Shown here piece by piece: positions 13,101 to 24,100 of a DNA stretch of 64,000 nt. Origin of the DNA: Toxoplasma gondii ME49 (Eukaryota > Apicomplexa > Conoidasida > Eucoccidiorida > Sarcocystidae). The stretch spans positions 1,574,747 through 1,638,746 of the forward strand of contig NC_031468.1 of the NCBI RefSeq assembly GCF_000006565.2. Reading direction: 5' to 3'. Positions within the stretch are counted from its first letter, which is position 1. Every line of letters begins with the position of its first letter. The notes beneath the pieces were generated by a model. It was given only the letters and a program-made list of their open reading frames with translations. It had not been told where the DNA came from and did no database searches. A program made the position numbers and the translations under genes.

Positions 13101-16100
13101 CTCGCACAGGAAGTGCAGACTCAGTACGGGATCCACCCGGAGAAAATCAAAGTGATTTACAACGGCATTCAGTGCGAGCGATTCGACGGCGAGGTGGACG
13201 CGGGCGAAGTCAAGGCGCAGTACGGCATCCCTGCGATGGACCCCACCTTCCTGTTCGTCGGTGAGACTTGTTCGCTCGCGTGTCTGCGGCCTGAGATGAC
13301 TCGTGAGACTCGGGTCTCGACTCGGATGGGAGTGCAGCTCTTTTTTTCTGCTGGGCGGTTCTCTCTGCGAAACATATCCGCTTGGATGTGCAGGAACGAC
13401 TGTCGTGGATGGACGTTTCAAGGAACGCCAGAACATGGGAGGGAAACCGCCGCACCACTCCCTCCATCCTCGCGGGGGCTTGACAGACACTCGACGGCGC
13501 TCCCTGGGGAGTTTGGCAGGGCCTCTTGTGGTTGATGTCGTTCACCCCTCTGTGTACACTGGATCTAGGTTTCCTCTCTGTTCCCTCTCTCGTTCTGACC
13601 GTTGCAAAGATCCTCACGTTGACCATGTCCTGGAGAAGTGACAGGAACTTCCACGCTTCGATTCTGGCGAGTAGAGACCACGAGAGAGACTCCTTGCGCA
13701 GCTCGCGTCTCGCCATACCTCTTTGAATTCAAGCGGCCTGCGTCTTTTTCCGTGGAGATACCCCTCTCGCGTTTAGTGAACCGCTTGGCATCCGTCGTCT
13801 TTGTCGAACGGCTGCAGGCGAGTGTCCGATGCAGGAGACATGGTATTGCGTCGTGTCTCCGCTCTTCCGGCGCTTCTTTGATCTTCTTTTTTCAATTCTC
13901 TTGCGTCTCCCACCGTCAGGCCGGATGGTGGTCCAGAAGGGTCCCGACCTTCTTCTGGAGGCGATTCCGTTCATCCTGAAATTCCGCAGCGACGCGAAGT
14001 TCGTCTTTGTTGGAGACGGCCATATGATGGGACAACTGGTCCAGCGGTGTAAACAGCTCAACGTCGGCCACGCAGGTCTGCTTGCAGAGACACAAACACT
14101 CCTCTCAGAGTCCCGAAGGGGGTGACCTTTGCTCGCCAGTTGGCTCTTCTTGCTCTCTCTCTGGTTGCCTTTTCAGGAATGCTTTTCCGTCGTTCAATCT
14201 GTCTCTCTTCTTCTGTTCCTTTGTCTATGTCTGCGTCTGTGTCCTTCTCCCGGTCCTTCTCCGCTCCGGCTGTGTCTCGCGTCTCTTCCCCTCCGTCGCT
14301 CTGCGTCCTTTGTTCGATTCTCTCTCTTCTCCATTCTCTCTGCTCTCTCCTTCTCTCTGCCGCCGTCGTGGCATGCCTGGCGCTGGCGCGAATGCCTGAG
14401 AACCGTCCGTTGTCTTTTTCTCTCCAGTGCGCTTCGTGGGCCAGAGAGGAGGAGCGGTGCTGCATGCGCTTTTCAAGTCCTGCGACGCCGTCGTGGTTCC
14501 GTCGAGGAACGAACCGTTCGGCATCGTGGTCCTCGAAGCGTGGAGCTCTGGGAAGCCAGTCGTCGCCACCAACAGCGGAGGCCCTCGCGACTTCGTCAAT
14601 CCACACCACACTGGCTACTTGGTGGTGAGAGTCGAGAGACTTCCTGAGTTCGCGTGCATCTCTTCTCAACTCTCTACACACGTCTCTCTATCTACCGCTA
14701 CATATATCTATCTCTCTGTCTACATCTATCTCTTTCTATCTCTCAAAATACCTAGCTCCATGTATATCTACCATTCTGTATCTATCTCCATCTCTCTGTC
14801 TATGTGCGGATCTCTCAATCTGTATGTTTACAACTACATACATATACATACATATATATATCTATCTATATATATATGTATATCGCTGTATCTCTGCTCA
14901 TATGTATCTCTCTATTTTTTTGTGTATACCTCTGTCTGTACATAGAATGGTGTTTTCCATTTTCGATTTCGCGTCTCGGAGCTGTGTCGGAGTCTCTGTC
15001 TGTCGACTTTGAGCGTTGTCTGGGAACTTCACTTCGGTGCAGGATCCAGAGCCGGGGAGCATTGCATGGGGCTGCTGCGAGATTCTGAAGAACTTTGAGC
15101 ACTCGCGGTGGATGGGGTCTCGAGGCCGTGTGACGGCGGCGTTCAGTTTCAGCTGGGATTCCATCGCCACACAAACGGCCGAGATCTACTGCGAGCAGAC
15201 TTGTCGTCACGACTTGCCGCCGAACTGCACGAACGCGCGAAAGGGTGACACAACGATGGCTCTCGCTCTCGTCGGACCGGTGAGCAAGACGAGGGAACGC
15301 AGCTTCCGGGTGTCTCCACAGACACACACACACACATGCGGAGAAGAAGACGTCGCGGCCTTCTTCGGGGCGGGCAACGACGACCTGCGAACGCAAGGCG
15401 CCTGCGCTGAGTTCCCCAGTTGGAGGATGCGACGTCTTCCGGGTGCCGCCCTCTTGTGAGAAGGCGAGAAGAGACGCCCAGCCGAAGAGAGAAGAAAACT
15501 CTCGGCGCTCCTCCGCAGTTGACGATAGCTCCTTCCTGGCGGTGACATGCGAGCAAACGCGGGAACGCTTGAACGCTTGAACGCTTGAACGCTTGGTCTG
15601 TGATCGGGAAAGTCATTTTCCTTTCGTAGTTGCAGCCATCTCTTCTCTTTTCAAAGGAAACGTACACGCGCCGCTTCCCAGCTCTTCGATTTCGAACGTT
15701 CAACACCAAAGTGAAGAACTCGCAGAACTGCAGACTTTCATTCCAAAGCTCCTCCGTGGCGTCACTTGTCTAACGAAATGGGAAATCGTTATTTCCGCAT
15801 GTGCAAACTGCGCGTATGCCAACCCTCTCGAATCTCCCCTGTCTTCTTCGCTTGCCGTCGCATCCAAAAAATGCTGCCATCTTCTTTCTTCCTCGCCTCT
15901 GTCTCTCCTCTGTATTCTCTCTCTTCTCTGTCTTCTTCTCTCATGTGTCTTCTTCTCTCTGTCTTCTTCTCTCATGTGTCTTCTTCTCTCTGTCTTCTGT
16001 GTCATCGCGTCGCTGTGTCGCGAGACCGCGTTGCCTTTCCTTGACATTCGGAGTTTTCGCTTTGTGTGAACCGCTGGCCAGGCCTTGCATGCGCATATGG

Positions 16101-18135
16101 CCGTCTTCGACGACGATCCGAACGTAGCGAATGGCTTGGCCCTCTGGCGCACCCTGCGCCTCCTTCTCTTCGTCGTGGCTGACGGCTGGCTGAGCTTCAT
16201 GGGCAACGAATTCGCTCATCCCGACGAAGTGGACTTGCCGCGTCCCGCAAACCATTTCTCCTTAGCGAAGAACTTCCGCCGGTGGAACCTTGCAGACGAC
16301 GTCCACCTCAAGTTCAAGCACTGCGAGGTGGGCACGCTGAGTAGACCTCGTGTACAAATGACAACGCATGCATGCACATCTGCGAGTTACGAATTCCAGG
16401 GTATTTGCATGTAAAGGATTGTTCAAATCCGCTCGCCGTTGACACCGACGTGTACGAAAACAGTGTGTGCTTCATTGGCAGCAAGTCTCTGTCTGTGGCC
16501 ACTGCGTAAGTTGAGATTCTTTGTCTAGCCATGACGGGTGTCTACCTTCCTCTTTCTCTGCACATCGCACCATAGTTTCTCCCATGCTTCTGTCTGTGTG
16601 CAACTCTGTATTCGCTTCTCCGTCTGTTTCCGCGTTTTATGCTCACACACATATGCATATATATATATGTTTATACATATATATATATATATATATATAT
16701 GAATTTATGTGTATCTATCGTTAATTGGATGTGCATGTACAACTGACTTGTGAGTGCATAGAAGTTGTCGCTTCTTTTTCGGAGGGCCTGTGCGTCTGGA
16801 GACTCGCCGCAGCTTTCCCTGCTGTTTTTTCAGTTTTTCGAGGCCTTCTTGAGCCACTGGGAAAACGTCTTTGGCTCCCAGAGCGCGCGTCACCTGTTCG
16901 TCGTCACATGCAGCGAGGAAGAACAAGTCGTCGTCCTCGAACGCGGCGACTGCCTCGTGGCGATCAACCTCCATCCGACGCAAGTGAGGCGCTTCTCTTC
17001 TGTCTCTGCGGACTCCTGGTCCCGCGTCTGCCGCTTTCCTTCTGCATCCTTTTGTCTCCAGCTGTCTCCAGCTGCGCCTCTCTCTGGGCCTCTCTTCCCC
17101 GTGTCGACGTCGCACTCTTCGCGACGTCCCTTTGCCGCTGCTCTTCCTTTTCTTCTCTTCTCTTTTCTCTGCCTCTGTCCCCTTTTCTTCTCTTCTCTTT
17201 TCTCTTCCTTTCGTCTCATTCTGTCCGTTCGGTTCTCTGTGCGTCGTCTTCACAGTCTGTCTTGCGTTTTGTCTCTTGGGTGTCAGAGCTACGAAGGCTT
17301 CCACACCGGCTGTATGTACAGCGGCCCCGAGATGCAGCTTCTTTTCGACACGGACGAGGAGCGTTTCGGTGGCTTCGGACGGCTCACGGCCAGAAGCTTG
17401 CATCCAGTTCTCTCCGGCAAAGACAGCAGACCGCATTCAGTCAAGCTTTATCTCCCCTCGCGTACGGGCGCTGTCTATGTGTCAAGTCACCTCTTCGACC
17501 AACGCTACGCAGCACGATGGGACGCCGATCCTGTGAGTGCATGCAAAACACGGTCAAATCGTAGCTGGAGTGCATGCATGCATGTCTCTGCGGTGCCTGC
17601 GTCGACGTCGAGATCGAGATGTACACACATATATGTGGGGATCAATGCGGACGTCGTCTCCATGTGACTCCGATATCTATCTTCCTCGATCTCTCAGTCT
17701 CTCTCTATTTCTTTCTGGAGCTGCTTCCGTCTATCTCCATTCTGTATCTGTCTATATCTCTATCTATCTATATCTGTCTATATCTATATCTCTATCTATA
17801 TGTATCCACAGCTAGCTGGCTAGCTACAAGAGGAACTGTCTTCCAGTATTTGTGTTTGCATGCGTTTGCATGCGTCTGTTTGTGTGGAGAGAGACTGAAC
17901 GTGTGGCTGTCTCTTTAGACTGATCTACACATGGAAGTCTGCTTGTTCTTGTACGCGGGGGAGATGTGAGGAGAGTGATAGGTCTCTAAGTTTCCTCGCA
18001 GTCGCAGTCTGAAGCGTTTCAACGCGGACGAGGGTCACCAAATGCTTTTTTTTTCAGGTGATGCATTTCACAGCCGATGACTTCGTGGCGCATCTCGCAA
18101 CCGTCAAAGCGGAGTGCATGCAAGCCATCTCGTGA
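4007..18135 (+). CDS. Glycogen/amylopectin branching enzyme-like protein with an inserted GT-B glycosyltransferase (20 exons)
   Basis: Proposed exons, all with matching phases: 4007-4195, 5020-6027, 6452-6624, 6882-7065, 7314-7567, 8171-8443, 8789-8921, 9375-9551, 9825-10168, 10806-11231, 11436-11784, 12414-12510, 13054-13260, 13920-14075, 14428-14624, 15043-15279, 16082-16327, 16834-16983, 17287-17532, 18058-18135. They sum to 5,124 nt, about 1,707 residues. Residues 1-518 are not recognised. A CBM48 segment (GDFNEW) lies near 604-738. The GH13 barrel runs about 745-1053 and resumes about 1463-1560 (FMGNEFAHP). A beta domain follows to about 1690. A GT4/GT5-like domain sits between at about 1055-1455. 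In known branching enzymes this fold transfers alpha-1,4 chains to alpha-1,6 positions. Here the nucleophile Asp is Glu919, the acid/base Glu is Asn978, and the regions I and IV catalytic-site residues are Ser847 and Ala1046, so branching activity is doubtful. Start chosen as the first ATG giving an open exon 1; upstream exons are possible. Confidence 0.87.
6693..6756 (+). other. Diverged duplicate of exon 4 (possible mutually exclusive exon or relic)
   Basis: About 190 bases before the real exon 4 (6882-7065) there is a second acceptor followed by the same first 13 bases (ctccgacgagatg) and further interrupted similarity for about 80 bases, including ttccagg. Read from this acceptor it gives SDEM.HA...W, like exon 4. 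A GT donor after 6756 would leave the same phases as exon 4 (in 2, out 0), so it could replace exon 4 but not sit beside it. It is much shorter than exon 4 and could equally be a dead duplicate. Confidence 0.45.
7099..7150. repeat. TATA/CATA microsatellite in an intron
   Basis: Alternating TA and TACATA units fill the start of intron 4 of the branching-enzyme gene and continue in looser form to about 7262. No coding role. Confidence 0.85.
11274..11342. repeat. CTT/CTTT polypyrimidine tract in an intron
   Basis: A near-perfect pyrimidine run (TTC, TTTC, TTCC units) in intron 10 of the branching-enzyme gene, between the region IV exon and the first glycosyltransferase exon. The reverse strand gives spurious Glu/Lys-rich open frames here. 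Confidence 0.85.
11436..15279 (+). other. Inserted GT-B (GT4/GT5-like) glycosyltransferase domain within the branching-enzyme gene
   Basis: Exons 11-16 of the preceding gene encode a full retaining glycosyltransferase of GT-B fold. The N-terminal lobe has a GGVAPH sugar-nucleotide loop followed by GHEVHIF and a HAHDW segment. Next come an EFGRCGN segment, VICVSG, VIYNGI, GRMVVQKGPDLLL (Arg and Lys typical of diphosphate binding) and FVGDGHM. The EX7E motif is NEPFGIVVLE (Glu1352 and Glu1360), followed by the GGP loop. The closing helix lies in exon 16. All the motifs expected of a glycogen/starch-synthase-like or sucrose-synthase-like enzyme are present, so this half of the protein looks active. 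Donor and acceptor are not shown by the sequence; UDP-glucose is a guess from the fusion partner. Confidence 0.82.
14838..14885. repeat. TATA/TCTA microsatellite in an intron
   Basis: ATACATA and TATCTA units in intron 15 of the branching-enzyme gene, within a longer TCTATCTC-rich stretch starting near 14690. Confidence 0.75.
15564..15595. repeat. Eight-base tandem repeat (gcttgaac)
   Basis: Four consecutive copies, the last partial, of an 8-base unit inside intron 16 of the branching-enzyme gene. No known function. Confidence 0.85.
15929..15998. repeat. About 31-base pyrimidine-rich tandem repeat
   Basis: The unit tgtcttcttctctcatg recurs roughly two to three times near the 3' end of intron 16, just before the exon that resumes the branching-enzyme barrel. 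It lengthens the polypyrimidine region in front of the acceptor at 16081. Confidence 0.75.
16651..16700. repeat. TATA microsatellite in an intron
   Basis: A run of TA dinucleotides with one internal interruption in intron 17 of the branching-enzyme gene. Confidence 0.85.
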
Positions 18136-21120
18136 TCAAACTTCCACCACACAGGAGACGCCTTCGCCGAAGAAAACAGACCAAGTGCACATACGTTTCT
18201 GCATGCCTAGAGATATTCATGTCTACATGCATGCATGCGTCTGCTCGCAAGTGTACCTGCATTGCCACAGGCGCATATTTAGACATCTGCATGTGCGTCT
18301 GTCTGTAAGCATTCACAACCGCCAAGTTGTGTGCGCCGTTCTCCAGATGCGCAGACCTGCATCGTTTTAAGAGTGGAGGACTCTGCCTTTCAGAAGACAA
18401 CAGGCTCGAGAGAGAAAAAGCAGATGCTGTGTGGCTGACGCTTCTTCTTTTCCCCCTTTGAATGACTTCCCGTGTCTGCCGAAGACCAGCGAGACGCCGG
18501 CGATGAGAGAGGATCCACTCGTCTCTCTTCTTCCGCCCTCTGAAGTGAGGCAGAGGGCCTTCTGTTTGTCGGGTGTACGTCCACCGCAGCTGCGACTTGG
18601 CCAGGCCACGGCGCGGAGGCCGGCGAGTGCCGCGCATGCAGCGCATCGTTTTTTGTGGCGTTTCTTGTGCGTCGCCGTTCTCTCTGTGCGCCGCCCGCCG
18701 CGTCGACCTTTTGTTCAGGCGAACGCCCTTCCGTTTTTCCGACTCGTTTTTCTCCGCGCACACTGCGAAAGAGGAAACGAACTGTTTCTTCGCATGCACA
18801 GGGGCCGATGCGCGTTTCGCGATCTTCGCACCCATAGTGGCTCCCTCGTCGCGGCTTCTTCTCTTCTCCCGTAGTCTGCGTCTTCTCCCCCGAAGACATT
18901 TGACAGAACGGGGAGAGGGGAAAGAAGCTGAACGTATAGGGCGGTGCATATAAGGGCAAGTCCTCTCCTAGAGACCGAAAACGACGCAGCCGCCCAGTCG
19001 TTCCACTGTGTTTCACCCTTCTTTGGGGGAAACGCCAGACAACAAAAGACAAAGCGAGAGCGACTATCGCCCAGAGTACTCAGGTGCATCTGCGTCTTAA
19101 TCCCGCGCGCTTCAGAAACGCTGCTGTTCACTGCTGCTCGTACACTTGCACGCGTTTTGAAACGCCGTCTTTTGTGTGCCTCTGCATGCTTCTCGTTAGA
19201 CACACCTCCTCTGTCTCTGTTCCACTTTTCCGATGTCGTCCCCCCCCTTTTTGCCTCGTCGCATGCAGCGAGGGGCATGCAGTTTTCCTCTGAAACTCTG
19301 TCACAGCGAGATGGTGCCGTGGTTCGACTCTCGCTGAAAACTCTGGAATGTTTTTTGGAAGACGAACCAGCGTTCTCGAGGAGGGGGTGAGCTGCAGTGA
19401 CACCGGAAACTCGCGCAGTGCCCGGTGGCCACCAACAGACACAACTGCATGCTCCACTCTTCTTTCTTCGAGCATTGCATGCACTTGTCAAAACAGAGAC
19501 ACTCTGCACCTCAGAAACACGTTCCCAGAAATCATGTGATTACAGAGACACAAATTAATGAGAAATCTATCTGAACATATATATATATATATATGTATAT
19601 ATATCCATGTGTAGTTACAGGTGCAGATGGCAGATGCACCACATGTGCATGGATAGTATCTCTATACACGTATACATATGCATATATATATATATTTATA
19701 CACTTATATTCGGGCGCCTTAGATTCTTCACCGTTTGCTGGATCCTCTATAAAACTGTGCACAGAAGAAAATACTGTGTATTCCGAGAGCATTTACTCAT
19801 CTACAATATATATATATATATATACATGCTGAATGAGTTGTGAAAGCTTCTGGGAAGACGCGTGACGTTGAGACGAGTTGTTCTGGCGACATGCAGAAGT
19901 ATCTGTTTCGAGCGTTTCTCGCTTTTCAGTTCGTGAGGTCCCTGAGAGAGATTTGAACCTTTTCCTAACCAGCAGGGCCTTTTTCCAGAAGGCAGAGAAT
20001 TTTCAGAAGTTCATGGCATGAACAACTTCAAAACGGTTTCTATGCCTCTCCTCACACTTCTTTCCGTCCGCTGCTGTCTCTCTTTCAGCTCCGTCCTCGC
20101 CGACGGGGGCTCGGGGCCTCTCTCCGGTCTCGACACGAGCGCTCTGAAAACGCGACTTTCAGAGACCGGGCTGCGGTGCGGCGACAAACGGAGACGGAAG
20201 AGACCCGATTGTTTTTCTCGCGGTTTCTGCTGTCGCTGTTTCCCTTTTTCGTGGAGGACCTTAGAGCTGCTGCTCAATTTCGAGCACAAGAAACGCGACG
20301 GGGAAACGTGGAGACCGCCTTTTGTGCATGCAATCGGATGTGCAGAGTTCAAGCGCAAAGACACAGTGTGCAACCGCGCCCAGGAAGAGAGAAAGAGAAA
20401 GAGAAAGAGAGACGAGAGGGTGTTTTTTGGAGGGTGAAATTCGTTAGAATCCTGGATGGAAAGCGACTTTTCGTTCTCGGTTGTCTCCTTCTGGATTTCG
20501 GCTTCCAGGATTGACCCTGGCGCGCGAGAGGGGAAGAGATGACGAGACAGAGAAGAATTCCTGGAGGGTGAAGACGCAAGAGCTCGTGTGCTGGCGGTCG
20601 TTCTTTGTTCTCCCCACCGGTCTTTTCCTATGGTTTCTGTCCGTTCTTCGCCTTTCTTTTCGACAGGTTGGCTTGCGGGCAGGCCGGTCAGAGGACGAAG
20701 CTTGTGGCCTCTCTCAGGTGCAAAGAAAGCGAAAAGGGTACATAAGACAAGGGAGAGGGAAGAGAGACGCCAAGAGGTCTCACCTTTCCTCTCTCGTTTC
20801 TCTTTCTTCTTTCTTCTTTTGCCCTCTTTTATTTCTAGTCTCTCTGTCTCCTTTGCCTCTCTGTGCTTGCTTCTTCAGCCTCACCAGGGTGGCTCCTGCT
20901 CTCCTCTCGCACGCAGCTGCCATGTAGTAGTGTGCCGTTGTGCGGCTTCGAGTGTTTCCGCCTTTCTGTTCCTTCTCTTCTTTCTCTTCTTATCTTCCTC
21001 TTTTCTTTCCTCTCTTTCTTTGCCTCTGATGCGCGGGCCATTTCTCTTCCTTCATCTCTTTTCTCCCTCCGTTCGTTTCCGGTGGCCGCCTCCTTTGCCG
21101 GGCTCCTCTCTGTCTCCAAG
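18136..21120. other. Spacer between the branching-enzyme fusion and GCP4
   Basis: This stretch follows the stop codon at 18133-18135 and precedes the GCP4 start. I see no exon chain on either strand. It contains TGCATGC-rich sequence just after the stop, several TATA microsatellites (19577-19604, near 19680-19700 and near 19808-19822), and one TGAGACG heptamer at about 19869-19875 that resembles a cis-element described in Toxoplasma promoters. It probably holds the 3' untranslated region of the first gene and the promoter of the second. Confidence 0.55.
19577..19604. repeat. TATA microsatellite
   Basis: An uninterrupted TA run followed by GTATATATA in the spacer before GCP4; similar shorter runs follow near 19680 and 19808. 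Confidence 0.8.
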
Positions 21121-24100
21121 ATGATGCACGACGTTCTCTTGGCTTTGGCGGGATTCCCCGGCGACGTCTTCGTCTACGCGCCTCCCGGCTCCTCTGCAGA
21201 CGCTTCTTTTTCCAGTTCTCAACTGTCCGCGTCAGAGTCTCCCGAGGCTGCGACGCGAACCGGAGGCTTGCTGCTCAGTCCGAAGCTCGCGAGTTTCTTC
21301 ACTCCTGCAGAAGAGGAACTTCTAAACAGAATCGTCGTCTCCGGCTTCCACCTCATTCAAATTCGTGACTTCGTCTCCTCTGTCGAAACAGACGTCCCTG
21401 CCGTCTCCCTCGCCAGCGCCAGCTCTCTCTTTTCTCTCTCTTCCAGTGGCCAGGAGGTGAAACGCAGCGCGAAGGAGAAACATGCGGGGGAAGAAAGCGA
21501 CGGGGACCAAGTCGGCTTCAAAGGCCTCTATGTCTCCGCTCTCGCACGGGCGATGGATGCAGAAGTTCAGGAGTACCTGACAAAGATAGTGGAAATTGAG
21601 GCGCAGGTGCTACTCCAGCCCCTCCTCCCCCTTTCTGCTGTCTACGTACTCCTCGCCACAGAGAGACAGAAACTCGCAACTCTCTACGAAATCGTCACCA
21701 AGGTAGTCACAGACACAAGAGAAAAAGAAACGTCGAGCGCGGCAAACGCAGGAAACGTCGACTGGTCGCCTAGCTTTTTTCCTGAGCTTTTTTCCTGAGC
21801 TTTTTTCCTGAGCTTTTTTCCTGAGCTTTTTTTCCTGAGCTTTTTTCCTGCCGCGCGCCTTTGCTGTTCGCCGGTCTCCGTTTGGATTCTCAAACGTTTT
21901 TCCTCCCTCTTTCTCTTTGGTCCTTCAGTCTCCTTTCCCGCTTCCCCCGTTCATTTTCCCTCGTGCTGCTCTCTTCTTTGCGGTCTTCTATCGGTCGGTC
22001 ACCTCTCTCTGGCAATCGCGTCGCTCTCTGCGTGTGACCTCTCTCCATATTTTCACTCTTCCCTCTCTGTGGCTTCTGAGTCTCTCTTTCCCTCTCCGGA
22101 CTCTTCGCTGTGTCGACGTGCAGATCCGCAGCCTCGCGCTGATGTACAGAGACCCGTCTCCCGCTCTGTCGCCTTCGGCCTTCGTCGTCACCGCGTCTTC
22201 ACTTCTTCCTCACAGCGCGCGGCATCATGTTTTCCAAGATTCAAAGACCGAGCGAGGCATGACGCCCAGGCGTGTGTCTCTGCCCTGCGGCCCTCTGCTC
22301 GACCTCCTCTGGGCAGGCACCCGCAGCGGAAACTCTCTCGTTCAGCAGGTGTACAGGCAGGTGCTCGATGCATGCGTCCACGTCTTCATTTTCCAGGTAA
22401 CTGCCCAGTCGCGGAACGCGCAGAACAGGGAGACGCGCCTGTCTGTGACTGGCGACCTGCACTCTTCTTCTGCAGTGTCTGGAGTTGCGGCGTTGCCAGA
22501 GGAACTCACGCGTTTGTGCGGCAGGTCGTTATGGGCGAGGCCAGAGCGTGGATCGTTCAATGCGCGAGAACCGCGTTGGACCAATCCTCTTCTCAGTCGA
22601 TCGCCTAGTTGACGCGCCCGAGTATTCCCCATCATCTGGACAGAAGAAGAATTGTTGGAAACATGGATTTGACGACTTTCTTCTCCCGCCTGCTCTGCTG
22701 TTGAGTCCGACGAAGAGACGAAGCACATCCTTGAACTGAGGATAGAACGAAACAGACTGAGAGTTCCGCGAAAATTCAAGAATGCGCAGCCGCGTCTGTC
22801 CACCTCTAGTTGCAGATGTTTTTGCAGCTTAACTCCACACACGAATCTCCACTTTCTTGTTCTCTGTTTGTCCCTAAAGAGATAGATGTTTGTTTGCATG
22901 CATGCTTCTCGGGAAACACCTGGGCGCAGTTTTTGACGTGGATCGCCTCGCGTTCGGTGTCTTTCGTGGCGAAAGATGCTTCCTGTTTTCGACAAGCGTT
23001 TCTGCGTCCGGCCTTCTCGTTTTCAAAACTCTAAACTACTAGGCTGTGTGGACCTCTCTCGCCGTAGCTTCGCGTCCGCCTTCCGTCTGCCTCGCCACGA
23101 CCCGCTCAACGTTTTTCTCTCGCCGCTCTGCGTCTTGCCTCTCGTCTCTGTTCAGCTGTCTTCGTGGCTCTTCGCGGGGCAGCTGCACGATCCGTTCGGC
23201 GAGTTTTTCCTTTCGCGTCGCTCGTCGCTTGTCCCCGCTTCTTCTTCCTCCTCCTCGTCTTCTTCCTCGATCTTCGCGAATCTCGCCGTCAAACAGCAGA
23301 ACGCGAAACATGTCGCGCCCCGCGGAGAAAACGCCTCGCAGGCGATTGCGCTCTCTCTTTCTTCTTCGCACGGTCCTGCTCCGTCCTCTCCTTCTTCTCC
23401 TTCTCCTCTCTCTCCTTCCTCTCCTCCCTCTCCTTCCTCTCTTTCGTCGGATTCGCTGTTCGTGTACGAGAACCTCACGCAACCGTTGTCCCCGTCGCAG
23501 CTCTGCTTCGAGTGGGAAAGTGCATTTTCTCTCGTCGCCTTCCGTCTGCCATCGTGCTGCTTCCCTTCGCCAAAACTCGCGTCTCCCTCGGCCTCGGGGG
23601 CTTCTCTGTGTTCGGCGACAAAGTCCGAACAACACCCGCATGCGTCGCTGGTGCCCTCGCCAGCTGCCGCCGGTACAGCGCTCTTCGTTGGGAGGGCCGT
23701 TCGAATCCTGACGCGGAGTGGACTCTGGGGAGAAGCTCAAGTGCAGCAGTTGAAGCCGCTAGTTGCGCGAATGGTGAGGTCGAAGAAGAACTGCAGGAAA
23801 CGAGACGGGGAACGAAACAGAGAACGAGAGCAAAGCAAACACAAGAGATTGAAGTGAAGGAGACAGACATGCGTCTTTGAAAACGATGTGATGTCTGGGT
23901 GTCCACGCGAGACGCAAAGGCAGGGCGAAAGAGGTGGAAGATGCGAAAGGCAGAGAGACAGAGAAAAAGTGAAGGGAAGAACATCGAGACACGAAGAGAG
24001 CAATGAAGAGGACGAAACAAGAGAAGAGAGACAGAAAAGAAGGCATGGAGAGGAACAAAAGAAACGAGAAAGGAACGAAAGACAAGGAAATGCAGAGCGG

